In this document: piece by piece, positions 33,521-42,059 of the stretch | Position numbering within the stretch: the stretch's first letter is position 1 | Layout: each line of letters begins with the position of its first letter | Notes under the pieces: model-generated | The model's input: only the letters and a program-made list of their open reading frames with translations | The model's database searches: none | What the model was told of the DNA's origin: nothing | Position numbers and translations under genes: made by a program | From: Lysinibacillus sp. ZYM-1 | Lineage (GTDB): Bacteria; Bacillota; Bacilli; Bacillales_A; Planococcaceae | Reading direction: 5' to 3' | DNA: 64,000 nt | NCBI RefSeq assembly: GCF_001308875.1 | Contig: NZ_KQ465115.1 | Span: forward strand, 62,001-126,000

Positions 33521-33570
33521 AAAAAAAGGCGCTTTAAAGAAGAAATCTCTTTAAAGCGCCTTTGCTTCAA
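33521..33570 (-). terminator. eutV-eutH terminator with overlapping ANTAR-type antiterminator hairpin
   Basis: The terminator is a perfect 16-bp stem (33525-33540 with 33548-33563), seven-base loop and seven T on the minus strand. Its 5' arm can instead form a 7-bp hairpin, TTGAAGC-[AAAGGC]-GCTTTAA (33551-33570), whose hexaloop has A at position 1 and G at position 4, the pattern bound by ANTAR regulators. The two folds exclude each other. It overlaps the end of eutV, whose product is an ANTAR protein. A first hairpin of the usual pair was not found. Confidence 0.8.
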
Positions 33571-34145
33571 CTATTGACTTGTAAGTTAATAATAATTTGT
33601 TCCGCTATTTGTACCATTTCCTGTTGCGTTTGCATACTTTCATTGCGAATTTTTCGATAAGCCTCGTCCTCGCTTATATTTTCAGCCTGCATAAGCAAGC
33701 CCTTAGCTCGTTCAATAACTTTTCGCTTGTCCAACTGTGTTTGCTTATGTAAAATCTCCCCATTGAGACGGTTGAACTTATCAATTTGATGAAAAGCAAC
33801 CTCTAACACAGGCAACACATTTTTTTCAGAAAACGGTTTCATTACATAACCTAATATATTATCCTGCTTCATGTATAGTAATAATTCTTTTTCACTGTAT
33901 GCCGAGATGAAAAGAACAGGTATACCGAGCTGTTGTTCAATAATTTTACTTGCCTTTAAACCATCCAGTTTAGGCATTTTAATGTCCATTAAGATTAACT
34001 GTGGTTTATGTAAAAAGGCTAACTCAATGGCTGTTTCCCCATTATTAGCTTGAGCTACTACTTCGTAACCATTATCTTCTAACATAAACTTCAAATCAAT
34101 CGCAATCAGTGATTCATCTTCGACAATCATAACTTTCCTAGTCAT
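33567..34145 (-). CDS. eutV: Ethanolamine response regulator/antiterminator EutV (REC-ANTAR)
   Basis: 192 residues. The receiver domain (about 1-120) has the phospho-acceptor Asp in LILMDIKMPK and acidic residues in IVEDES. After a coiled-coil linker the ANTAR domain (about 130-190) reads ERAKGLLMQAENISEDEAYRKIRNESM. Phosphorylated EutV dimers bind paired hexaloop hairpins in nascent RNA and prevent terminator formation. It overlaps eutW by eight bases. Its 3' end is part of the hairpin that it should control, upstream of eutH. Confidence 0.95.
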   Translation of the reverse strand: MTRKVMIVEDESLIAIDLKFMLEDNGYEVVAQANNGETAIELAFLHKPQLILMDIKMPKLDGLKASKIIEQQLGIPVLFISAYSEKELLLYMKQDNILGYVMKPFSEKNVLPVLEVAFHQIDKFNRLNGEILHKQTQLDKRKVIERAKGLLMQAENISEDEAYRKIRNESMQTQQEMVQIAEQIIINLQVNS

Positions 34146-35577
34146 TTACGATAAATACCTCCTCACTTACAGGGAACTGAATTTGAGTATGTGTACCTTC
34201 TTCACTAGGGATAATTGAGAATGAGCCAGCTAAATCATATTCCACAAGCCTTGTGATAATTTCCATGCCAAAAGATGCCTTCACCTCTTGCATTCCAACG
34301 CCGTTGTCAGAAATATGAAGTGAAATAGTAGAGTCTTCTTGCATGAATTGAATATCGATTGTTCCTTCATCACGACCGAGAAAAGCATACTTTAATGCAT
34401 TTTGCAGTAGTTCGCAAATAATGAGCGCAAGGGATACTGCTTTTTTGGAATGGCAAAATAGTTGCAAATTATCATGATGAAATGCTAGTTGAATAGTTGC
34501 TGTATTGGACGTGCCAATCATTTTATGTCCAATTTTTTTAGCCAATGCAATAACGTCTACTTTCTCTTCAGCGTTATCCTCATTTTCTAAAATAAGCTCA
34601 TAAACAGATGAAATACTATATATTCGATTTAATGCCTCCTGAAAAGCATTTGCATTAACAGCTGACAATTCATTGCGCATTTGCAAGCGTAATAGGCTTG
34701 TTACTGTTTGAAGATTATTTTTCACACGATGGTGAATTTCTCGTATGGCAAATGTTTTCATCATTAGTTCATTTTCTTTTAGCTTTAGTTCTGTTAGATC
34801 ATGAATAATGAGGAGTGTGACCTTGTCATTTTGGCTGCGGATTGGAATTTTCTTCACGATAAAGGATTTACGTTCAATCGTAATTTCTAGGAAAAAGACA
34901 TCGTCGCCTTTATCATAGACTTCCTGTAAAAACGGTAAAATTTTATCCAACGCAACATTATCAAAGTTTTCCAATCCTGAAAGCTCCGAAATAAAATGGT
35001 AACCAGCAGGATTGCTGTAAATCACTTTGTTCTCGTGATTTGTAAGAATAATTGACTCTACTAGTAAATCAGAAACAACTGGAATCGGCTGAGAATTAGG
35101 TTCTACAATATGCTCAATTAATGCAAAAGGCATATTTTGAAAATCATCTTTTGGTGTCGACTGCATCTTCACCATCTTTTCCTGAATCAATACAGCAATC
35201 ACTTGCTGTTGATCATTAAAGATCGGAATCACATTTTGTTCGACTGTAATGCCTTCTTGCGTAATGGCTCTGGAAATCGATGATCTTTCCTTTTGTTTAA
35301 ACGCAGCGAATACGGCTGGTTCAAAACTTTCAAAGACGAATTTTCCAATAACTGATTTTTCGTATAAACCTTTTTCCTTGTTAGGGAATGCTTCTGCCAC
35401 GACAATTGCATGTGATAAATTATCCATCATACAATCTATGAACATATAACAATCAGTGAGCTCAGCATAGTAGTTAAGCGTTGCTTCCATTTCTATTAAC
35501 TTGTCAATATCCGTTGCCGATAGATTTGTATATTTTCTACACAATGATTGAATGTTCGACAGGTTTAAGCCCCCCAT
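34138..35577 (-). CDS. eutW: Ethanolamine sensor histidine kinase EutW
   Basis: About 479 residues without transmembrane helices, so a cytoplasmic sensor. An N-terminal sensory region and a PAS-like domain (around 160-260) precede a HisKA_2-type dimerisation box with the phospho-His in IREIHHRVKNNLQTV. A HATPase domain (LIICELLQNALKYAF, HISDNGVGM) ends the protein. It phosphorylates EutV in response to ethanolamine. The start is uncertain: ATG 35577 has no ribosome site upstream, while GGGGGG lies just inside the reading frame, so translation may begin a few codons later. Confidence 0.92.
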   Translation of the reverse strand: MGGLNLSNIQSLCRKYTNLSATDIDKLIEMEATLNYYAELTDCYMFIDCMMDNLSHAIVVAEAFPNKEKGLYEKSVIGKFVFESFEPAVFAAFKQKERSSISRAITQEGITVEQNVIPIFNDQQQVIAVLIQEKMVKMQSTPKDDFQNMPFALIEHIVEPNSQPIPVVSDLLVESIILTNHENKVIYSNPAGYHFISELSGLENFDNVALDKILPFLQEVYDKGDDVFFLEITIERKSFIVKKIPIRSQNDKVTLLIIHDLTELKLKENELMMKTFAIREIHHRVKNNLQTVTSLLRLQMRNELSAVNANAFQEALNRIYSISSVYELILENEDNAEEKVDVIALAKKIGHKMIGTSNTATIQLAFHHDNLQLFCHSKKAVSLALIICELLQNALKYAFLGRDEGTIDIQFMQEDSTISLHISDNGVGMQEVKASFGMEIITRLVEYDLAGSFSIIPSEEGTHTQIQFPVSEEVFIVND

Positions 35578-35627
35578 CAATGAATAATCAACAATCAGTT
35601 TGATTATTCTTAAAAATTCTTGTCATT

Positions 35628-35657
35628 ATTATAAACCTTTTGTGAAATTATTTTCAA
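35628..35657 (-). promoter_or_regulatory. Promoter of eutWV
   Basis: On the minus strand TTGAAA (35652-35657) and TATAAT (35628-35633) with an 18-base spacer, about 50 bases before eutW. It would drive eutWV constitutively, with readthrough into eutH controlled by antitermination. Confidence 0.6.
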
Positions 35658-35785
35658 TACAAAAAATATTTTCTTTCATCAAAATTCGTTGCATTACAAA
35701 GAACTATATAGCTTAAAAGAGAAATATTCAACAGTTATTTATCATCACATTATTCAGTTAGAAGAAAAAAGTTATTTTAATATAT

Positions 35786-35825
35786 CAAAAAAGAGAGTTT
35801 GCCGATTCAGCAAACTCTCTTTTTT
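35786..35825. terminator. Terminator after the DinG-like helicase gene
   Basis: AAAAAGAGAGTTTGC and GCAAACTCTCTTTTT flank a seven-base loop, directly after the helicase stop on the minus strand. A and T runs on both sides make it potentially bidirectional. The ~125 bases from here to the eutW promoter hold no gene. Confidence 0.85.
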
Positions 35826-37733
35826 CTACTTAATTTCAGGTGTGACAGCTAATATATTCTCAAAGGCTGCACGTTGTTTTTGTTCTTCCTCATTCAACAA
35901 AATATGGATATCCCCATGATCGTTTGATGTTCGAATTAAGCGGCCCATTCCTTGTTGCAAGCGCAATTGCATGAAAGGTAATTCCACCTCTTCAAATGGA
36001 TTTTCCGCAAACGTACGTTTTGCATCAAATAACGGATCCTGTGGAGGGAACGGTAAATCATAAATAATGACACGTGTTAATGCTTCCTCAGGTAAATCTA
36101 AGCCTTCCCATAAATGATATGAGCATAATGTTTTAACGGTACCTTGCTGGAAATCTCGAACAATGGCTGATAGTTCTCGATCACCCTCGAATGCCACATA
36201 CATTCGCTCCATTAATGGCAATTCAGCTTTAAATTTTAACATGGCTTGCTTAGATTTAAACAGAATCAATGTTTGCTCGCCATCACGCAGTAATTGCTGT
36301 ACACGTGCGGTTTTATCACGTTGAGCTAGCTCATGTAAATAGATTTTCATCACTTCTTCATAATCAAATGGAGAAGGTACTGAAAATGATTGGTAATCTC
36401 GTATGCCTAAACTATAAGCGATATAAGAAAAGTCTTTATTGACTGCTAAAGTGGCGGACGAAAAGACGATCGGAAGCTTTTTAGAGAATAACTTTTCTGC
36501 TAAAACTTCAGTAATCAAACGAGGCATAATCACCAACGTTTCTTCTCCATCTGTCTCCTCAAGCCAATCCACTGCATCTCCTTGTGCTATGAAAATACGC
36601 AAAGAAGCCTCATATTGTTCTAAATATTCTTCCGCCATATTTAACTCATATTCAGGAATCATGTACATTTCAGATTCAAATACAAATTCCTCCATAAGTA
36701 TTTCCACATCTTTAATCAATTGTTTTCCATAAGCTAACAATGTTTTGGATTTATTGATACGTTTACGATCCTCATCTGAAGCAACGATATCATCACGAAG
36801 CTGATCAAAAAATAGCTCGTGATCGTCTTGTAATTTTTCCATCGCATACAATGTACGTTCTCGCACGCCATCTACCATTAATCGCTCTAAAAGTTGGACA
36901 ATGGTTGTTGCCTGCACTTTATAAGTCATCGCTTTTTGCGCAGCGTATTCCAACAGATGCCCTTCATCTAAGACAATCATTGATACTTCTGGCAATAATG
37001 CAAGCTGCCCTTCACGCTCGCGAGATTCTTTTGTAGCTAAATGCTCCATTAAAAAATCTTGGGAACAAATTACAAGATCCGTTGATTTACGGTAATGAGA
37101 GCGATGCAATGTTTGCCCACAGCGATTACGAAGATCACAAACAGAGCATTGCATAATTGAATTGTAATTAACCTTTTGCCAATCCTCATCACTAACTGTC
37201 GGATAATCACTACGTTCTCCATATGGATGAACAGCGATCATCGAACCTTGTGCATACACGCCATCCGGGATGGAGAATGAAATATCATCAATCCATTCAT
37301 CCGTTTCCACTTTTTCCGCTTCCTCAAAGCGTTTTAAGCATAAATACTGATCTCGTGATTTTGCTAGACGAACATCAATTTCCAGTCCAAGCGTTTTTTG
37401 TAGTTTATAAATATCGCCGCCATCTTTAACAAGCTGGTCTATTAATGTTTCATCAGCACAAGCAATAAGCGCCGGTTTCCCTGTATAGCGTGCGTAAGAA
37501 ATCGCTGGGAGTAGATAAGCAATTGTTTTCCCAGTTCCAACACCCGCTTCTGCAAAGAGTACATTTTTTTCTTTTAGCGCTTGCTCTATTTGATAAGCCA
37601 TAAAAATTTGCTCATCACGACATTCAAAACCTTTTTCAGGTAATTCATCATAAAGGACGTCACCCATCCAGTCACCTAATGAATCAAAAAATGAACGGTC
37701 CTTTGATAATGCAAATGGTAAAGATTTACGCAA
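35826..37733 (-). CDS. dinG: DinG/XPD-family ATP-dependent DNA helicase
   Basis: 635 residues. Walker A is in AEAGVGTGKTIAYLLPAI near residue 60. Four cysteines (one in QYLCLKRFE, three in MQCSVCDLRNRCG) fit an XPD-type [4Fe-4S] cluster. The DEAH-type box is VLDEGH, and motif VI is QGMGRLIRTSNDHGD. It lacks the N-terminal exonuclease domain present in B. subtilis DinG, so it is nearer in build to YoaA/E. coli DinG. These 5'-3' helicases process damage-stalled forks and R-loops. A TATAAT at 37764-37769 is a likely promoter. The DinG versus YoaA assignment is unsure. Confidence 0.85.
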   Translation of the reverse strand: MRKSLPFALSKDRSFFDSLGDWMGDVLYDELPEKGFECRDEQIFMAYQIEQALKEKNVLFAEAGVGTGKTIAYLLPAISYARYTGKPALIACADETLIDQLVKDGGDIYKLQKTLGLEIDVRLAKSRDQYLCLKRFEEAEKVETDEWIDDISFSIPDGVYAQGSMIAVHPYGERSDYPTVSDEDWQKVNYNSIMQCSVCDLRNRCGQTLHRSHYRKSTDLVICSQDFLMEHLATKESREREGQLALLPEVSMIVLDEGHLLEYAAQKAMTYKVQATTIVQLLERLMVDGVRERTLYAMEKLQDDHELFFDQLRDDIVASDEDRKRINKSKTLLAYGKQLIKDVEILMEEFVFESEMYMIPEYELNMAEEYLEQYEASLRIFIAQGDAVDWLEETDGEETLVIMPRLITEVLAEKLFSKKLPIVFSSATLAVNKDFSYIAYSLGIRDYQSFSVPSPFDYEEVMKIYLHELAQRDKTARVQQLLRDGEQTLILFKSKQAMLKFKAELPLMERMYVAFEGDRELSAIVRDFQQGTVKTLCSYHLWEGLDLPEEALTRVIIYDLPFPPQDPLFDAKRTFAENPFEEVELPFMQLRLQQGMGRLIRTSNDHGDIHILLNEEEQKQRAAFENILAVTPEIK

Positions 37734-37777
37734 TTGATGTTCCCCCTCTTACTATCTGGTGCTATTATACGCGACGA

Positions 37778-37810
37778 AACGGAAGATAAGAAAAAATCTT
37801 ATCTTCCGTT
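37778..37810 (-). other. Hairpin between the THUMP methyltransferase and helicase genes
   Basis: AACGGAAGATAAGA pairs perfectly with TCTTATCTTCCGTT around a five-base A/T loop, ten bases after the methyltransferase stop. There is no clear T-run after the stem (TTTCG), so it is a weak terminator at best. It overlaps the -35 area of the helicase promoter. Confidence 0.5.
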
Positions 37811-37819
37811 ACTTATTCG

Positions 37820-38956
37820 TTAATCTCTTTTAGACTTTTGTCCCCAGAACTGATAATAATTTGTTTCGATAAAACCATTAAATAACTTCCGTTTCTTCGT
37901 CGCTTGGCGTCCATATAATTCTTCAAAATTTTTCATGGAGGATAGCATATATACTGACCAAGTTGGATAGTTTTTCATTACTTTTCCTAAATCACGAATA
38001 ACTTGTTCCACTACTTCAACATCACCAATACGTTCTCCGTATGGTGGGTTTCCGATCATCACACCATCTGAGAACTGAGTGGTAAAATCGCGTGCTTGCA
38101 TTTGTTTAAACGTAATCAGCTCACCAAACCCTGCTTCTGTAGCATTTTCTTGTGCAATGCTTACCATGCGATGATCAATATCGGAACCAACAATTTCTAA
38201 CGGTTGATCATAATGGGCCAAACTTTCTGCTTCATCTCGAACAGCGTCCCAGATTTGTGCTTTCATCCATGGCCAGTCCTCAGAAATGAACTCACGATTA
38301 TAGCCAGGTGCTATATTTTGTCCAAACATTGCCGCCTCTAATGCAATGGTCCCAGAACCACAGAATGGATCCACAAATGGACGATTTGGATTCCACTTTG
38401 AAACTTGTATTAATGCCGCCGCTAATGTTTCTTTTAACGGTGCCTCACCTTGCACCTGACGATAGCCACGTTTATGAAGGCCAGCACCAGATGTATCAAT
38501 CGTTAGTGTAGCCACATCTTTTAATATTGAAACCTCAATTTTGTAAGTGGCACCCGATTCATCTAAAAAGCCAAGTCGCTTATAGTGCTGTTTCATTCGT
38601 TCAACAATCGCTTTTTTAGTGATAGCTTGGCAATCGGGAACACTAAATAATTTTGATTTAACGGACTTACCCGAAACTGGAAAAGCAGCATCCACTGGTA
38701 AATATTTTTCCCAAGGTAAAGCCTTCACACTTTCAAATAATTGTTCAAATGATTTTGCAGGGAATTGTCCGACTACAATTTTTACACGATCTGCTACTCG
38801 TAGCCATAAATTGGTACGTGCGATGGCTGTTTCATCACCCTGAAAATATACTTTACCATTTTCAACAGTTGTTTCATAACCAAGTGCTTTGACTTCCTGG
38901 GCTACAATTGCCTCTAATCCCATTGCAGCCGTAGCTACTAATTGATAGTTTGCCAT
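37820..38956 (-). CDS. THUMP-domain class I SAM-dependent RNA methyltransferase (YpsC/RlmL family)
   Basis: 378 residues. An N-terminal THUMP RNA-binding region (about 1-160) is followed by a Rossmann methyltransferase with the SAM-binding PFVDPFCGSGTIALEAAM near residue 185 and the N6-adenine/N2-guanine type catalytic motif NPPYGERIGD near residue 300. Relatives methylate guanine in 23S rRNA (RlmL/RlmK). The B. subtilis counterpart YpsC also lies near gpsB. The exact target base is not determinable here. Confidence 0.92.
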   Translation of the reverse strand: MANYQLVATAAMGLEAIVAQEVKALGYETTVENGKVYFQGDETAIARTNLWLRVADRVKIVVGQFPAKSFEQLFESVKALPWEKYLPVDAAFPVSGKSVKSKLFSVPDCQAITKKAIVERMKQHYKRLGFLDESGATYKIEVSILKDVATLTIDTSGAGLHKRGYRQVQGEAPLKETLAAALIQVSKWNPNRPFVDPFCGSGTIALEAAMFGQNIAPGYNREFISEDWPWMKAQIWDAVRDEAESLAHYDQPLEIVGSDIDHRMVSIAQENATEAGFGELITFKQMQARDFTTQFSDGVMIGNPPYGERIGDVEVVEQVIRDLGKVMKNYPTWSVYMLSSMKNFEELYGRQATKKRKLFNGFIETNYYQFWGQKSKRD

Positions 38957-38959
38957 AGA

Positions 38960-40708
38960 TTATTTCCTTCCTTGATGCTCAATTTCCCAATACTCCATAA
39001 ACTCGATGATGTCGTTTAATGGTAATGGTTTGCTGTAATAATAACCCTGAATAATATCACAATTCATTTTACGTAGTATATCCACTTGTTGTGCCTGTTC
39101 TACACCTTCTGCTACAACTTTCATTTTTAGACGATGCGACATTTGAATAATAGCATCTACAACTGCCTGTTTTTCATCGAGTGAACCAATATGTTGAATA
39201 AAGCTTCGATCAATTTTTAAACAATCTAGTGGAAAACGAACTAAATAGCTCAGGGAGGAATAGCCTGTCCCAAAATCATCTATGGAGATTTTAAAGCCTA
39301 ATTGTTTCAAACGAACTAACTTGCTCACAGTTTCGTTAGCACTGTTCATAACAGTTCGTTCTGTCACTTCTATTTCAAAATTGTTGGCTGGCATATTATA
39401 GCGTTCTAATATTGCTTGTATCGAATCTAAAAAATTCTGTTGTTTAAAGTGAATGCTAGATATGTTAATGGCAACCGGTATTTTCCACCCATATTGTTGC
39501 ATTTGAATAACTGCCTCGCACGCCTTTTCTATAATGACTTCACTTAACGGAATGATTAAACCTGTTTCCTCAGCATAAGGAATAAACTCACCAGGTGACA
39601 CAAAGCCAAGTCTTTCATTATTCCAGCGGACCAGTGCCTCTAATCCTTGAATTTGCTCATTATCCATAGTAATTTTCGGCTGGAAATACAACTCAAACTC
39701 ACGATTATCAATGGCTCTTCTTAACTCAGAATCTAGCAATAAGACACGCTGTGCATCTGTTTGCAGTTCATCAAAATAAAAAGAATAGCCATTCAATCCA
39801 TTCTTTTTTGAGTAGGTCATTGCTCTATCTGCACAATTAATCAGTTCTTCGGTATTTTTACCATCTACTGGATAAACACTTATACCAATGCTTGTGGAAA
39901 TAAAAACTTCCTGGCCATTTATCATCATCGGCTTTTCTATACTACTTATTATTTGTTCAGCAAAATTTGCAGCTTCTTTTACGTTTTTTACATTCGTTAA
40001 TGTAATGACGAATTCATCTCCGCCATATCTTGCAATAATATCTTTGTTTTTCAGTAACTGTTTTAGTCGTTTGGCGACTTCTATTAATATGGAATCTCCA
40101 ACAGCATGACCTAATGTATCATTAATTTGCTTAAATCTATCCAAATCTAAAAAATAAACCGCATGCTGTACTGAATGAGAAATAGCAGAAGTGGATTCTA
40201 AAAGATTATCCATTCTTTCAATATAAGCAAATCGATTGGATACTTCTGTTAATGAATCTGTCAGTAAACGTTTTTCTAATTCGTTTTCTACTATTTTTCT
40301 TTCAGACAAATCTGTGAAAATACCACAATAATTTGTAACCTTCCCCTCATCGTTGGTTACACATACAATTGTTAACCATTCAGGATATACGTCTCCAGTT
40401 TTACGACGATTCCATATTTCTCCTTGCCAAATTCCTTCTTGTCGTATCTGTTCCCACATCTCTAAATAAAACGGTAATTCATGTACACCCGATTGTAAAA
40501 CGGCAGGTGTTTTTCCAACCACCTCATCACGTGTATAACCTGTGACAAATTCAAAGGCAGGATTAACCATCACTATTTTTTTGTATTCATCAGTAATCAT
40601 GATACCTTCAGATACATTTTCGAAGATTTTAAGTATTAAGGTAGTAGGATATTGAGAAATTAACTTCAATTTATCCACACTTTCCCAATTGTTATTTACT
40701 CCGTTCAT
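38960..40708 (-). CDS. PAS-GGDEF-EAL cyclic-di-GMP signalling protein
   Basis: About 582 residues: a PAS domain (about 20-130, GIMITDEYKKIVMVNPAFEFVTGY) with PAC segment, then GGDEF (ARYGGDEFVITL near residue 245), then EAL (GLEALVRWNNERLGF near 355, and DDFGTGYSSLSYLVRFPLD). Both catalytic motifs are intact, so it may make and degrade cyclic-di-GMP, with the PAS domain setting the balance. No transmembrane segment. The frame opens at a GTG at 40753; ATG 40708 is preferred, although its ribosome site is weak. It lies three bases before the methyltransferase gene and may be co-transcribed. Confidence 0.92.
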   Translation of the reverse strand: MNGVNNNWESVDKLKLISQYPTTLILKIFENVSEGIMITDEYKKIVMVNPAFEFVTGYTRDEVVGKTPAVLQSGVHELPFYLEMWEQIRQEGIWQGEIWNRRKTGDVYPEWLTIVCVTNDEGKVTNYCGIFTDLSERKIVENELEKRLLTDSLTEVSNRFAYIERMDNLLESTSAISHSVQHAVYFLDLDRFKQINDTLGHAVGDSILIEVAKRLKQLLKNKDIIARYGGDEFVITLTNVKNVKEAANFAEQIISSIEKPMMINGQEVFISTSIGISVYPVDGKNTEELINCADRAMTYSKKNGLNGYSFYFDELQTDAQRVLLLDSELRRAIDNREFELYFQPKITMDNEQIQGLEALVRWNNERLGFVSPGEFIPYAEETGLIIPLSEVIIEKACEAVIQMQQYGWKIPVAINISSIHFKQQNFLDSIQAILERYNMPANNFEIEVTERTVMNSANETVSKLVRLKQLGFKISIDDFGTGYSSLSYLVRFPLDCLKIDRSFIQHIGSLDEKQAVVDAIIQMSHRLKMKVVAEGVEQAQQVDILRKMNCDIIQGYYYSKPLPLNDIIEFMEYWEIEHQGRK

Positions 40709-41140
40709 GTTTCCGCCCCATCCTATCTCTCTATACTCCCCTTTAAAGGGCACTTACGCCAGGTTAACTATGTAAATCAATGACACCTCAGATGATGGTG
40801 TACAGTTTTTTTCGAGTTGACTCGTAAGCTCATCTTAAAAATCTGTGACTTCTCAGAGGTTTGAACTTGATTCAGCAGTCGTCCTGTCGTCACCTGAATG
40901 GAAAGAAAATGTGCAAACTCTCGCTATCTATATTGAGTAGAGTCATTTGTATCTCGCACTTTGCTCGTTACAAAAACTTTTGCTGAATCAAGATAAATAC
41001 ACATTGATGCGATAACCGTTTTCAGATGTTTTGACTTAAAAGCGGTAGCGATAGAAGCTTGCCAAACAAGTTAGCCATTCTCAAACGTATCGCGCATACC
41101 AAGACTTGATTAACAAGGTTACTTTTTCCTCATGAACTCA
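40709..41140. other. Gene-free interval between the cyclic-di-GMP gene and rnpB
   Basis: About 430 bases with no supportable ORF. It contains the spaced 12-bp inverted repeat listed separately and a small hairpin near 40813-40823 (CGAGTTGACTCG). No cyclic-di-GMP riboswitch consensus was recognised. Confidence 0.6.
40866..40992. repeat. Spaced perfect 12-bp inverted repeat
   Basis: CTTGATTCAGCA (40866-40877) and TGCTGAATCAAG (40981-40992) bound a 103-base interior without an ORF. It could be the ends of a decayed small element or the closing stem of an RNA. Confidence 0.45.
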
Positions 41141-41172
41141 AAAGAAAAGCTCTCCACCGATTTGGAGAGCGC
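41141..41172 (-). terminator. Terminator of rnpB
   Basis: GCTCTCC pairs with GGAGAGC, followed on the minus strand by TTTTCTTTT, about 20 bases after the mature RNA end. Confidence 0.85.
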
Positions 41173-41189
41173 TTGTTATTTCGTAAATA

Positions 41190-41590
41190 AGCATCAAAAA
41201 ATTCCATAAGCCATGTTTTGTTCCTGAGTACTCAAACAGCTTGCGCCTCGTACGACCAGGTAGTAATCATCTATCTACAGAGCAAACTCTGTCCCTCTAT
41301 CCGTTCAATTCCTTCAAGAGAGTGCCCCTACCATAATTTGGGTTTCTCACTCGTGGGGTTTACCTCGTTCCACCTTGCAAGTTTCCAAGCAAGCTTCGTC
41401 ACTGTGGCACTTTCAGGAAGTGTCAACCATATCCTAGGACTTAGGTTTTCCTTCCGCCATCAGCCTTAACAGCTGCCTTACCTTATTTTTTCAGTAAGCA
41501 CGAACACTACGGACATCTCAGAACCGTGTGAGCATGGACTTTCCTCTACGACGTCTAGCGCCGCAGCGATTACCAGAATTTCATGATGAT
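41190..41590 (-). ncRNA. rnpB: RNase P RNA, type B
   Basis: On the minus strand the conserved cores of Bacillus RNase P RNA are present: GGTAATCGCTGC then AGAGGAAAGTCCATGCTC (5' core), TGAAAGTGCCACAGTGACGA, GGTGGAACG-GGTAAACCCC, GAGAAACCCAAATT-TGGTAGGGG, GTAGATAGATGATTAC-CCTG, GTACGAGG, and GAACAAAACATGGCTTA near the 3' end. P1 closes by pairing CATCA-AAATTC at the 5' end with GAATTT-TGATG at the 3' end. About 400 bases, as expected. It is the catalytic RNA that trims tRNA 5' leaders. Ends are estimates to within several bases. Confidence 0.97.
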
Positions 41591-41597
41591 ACGAAAG

Positions 41598-41626
41598 ATT
41601 ATACTAGAGTTTTATGTTAAATACAA
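41598..41626 (-). promoter_or_regulatory. Promoter of rnpB
   Basis: On the minus strand TTGTAT (41621-41626) and a consensus TATAAT (41598-41603) with a 17-base spacer, ending about seven bases before the predicted RNA start. Confidence 0.75.
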
Positions 41627-41641
41627 TATAATTGACTAAAA

Positions 41642-41938
41642 TTATTCGTACAGCTTGCTACCAAATACATGTTTTTCTAAATTTGAAAGACGTTTTAAAA
41701 TATCAAAATTAGTTGTACCAGCTGCTGCTGAAGCAACGGGTTGTCTCTTCGGAGTACTTTCAATTTCTTCTTTTAACTGTCTATTTTCTTCACGTAGTTG
41801 GGCCATCACTTTTTCAAACGTTTCATAGTCTTGAATAATTTCATCAAGGAAAGAATCCACATCTTCCACATTATAGCCTTTAAAGTTCTTTTTAAATTCC
41901 TTTTCAAGGATCATTTTTGACGTTAATTTAATGTCCAT
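41642..41938 (-). CDS. gpsB: Cell-cycle protein GpsB (DivIVA-like)
   Basis: 98 residues. The N-terminal membrane-binding DivIVA-like domain ([30 protein letters not shown]) is followed by a coiled coil to about residue 60, a flexible linker, and a short C-terminal helix ([20 protein letters not shown]) that forms the hexamer. GpsB shuttles the class A penicillin-binding protein PBP1 between division septum and side wall; its partner gene ponA is 5 kb away here. Two TATAAT boxes (41975-41980 and 41995-42000) lie upstream. The rnpB promoter begins 16 bases after its stop. Confidence 0.95.
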   Translation of the reverse strand: MDIKLTSKMILEKEFKKNFKGYNVEDVDSFLDEIIQDYETFEKVMAQLREENRQLKEEIESTPKRQPVASAAAGTTNFDILKRLSNLEKHVFGSKLYE

Positions 41939-42059
41939 TCACATCGCCCTTCCTCACACTACATACACGAATACATTATAGCATACTTCACCACATTATA
42001 TCGTCTGAATACTCCAATTGTAAGGCTAATCTTGTCGTTTCATGCGCTTACCCGGGAAA

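Noticed and set aside
35689-35919. 76-codon ORF on the + strand between eutW and the helicase gene
   Set aside because: It crosses a clear terminator and runs into the antisense of the helicase gene; no ribosome site.
40709-41140. Cyclic-di-GMP riboswitch before the GGDEF-EAL gene
   Set aside because: No GEMM consensus segments could be found on either strand.
41218-41469. 83-codon ORF on the + strand
   Set aside because: It lies antisense to rnpB; its sequence is fully explained by the conserved RNase P RNA core.
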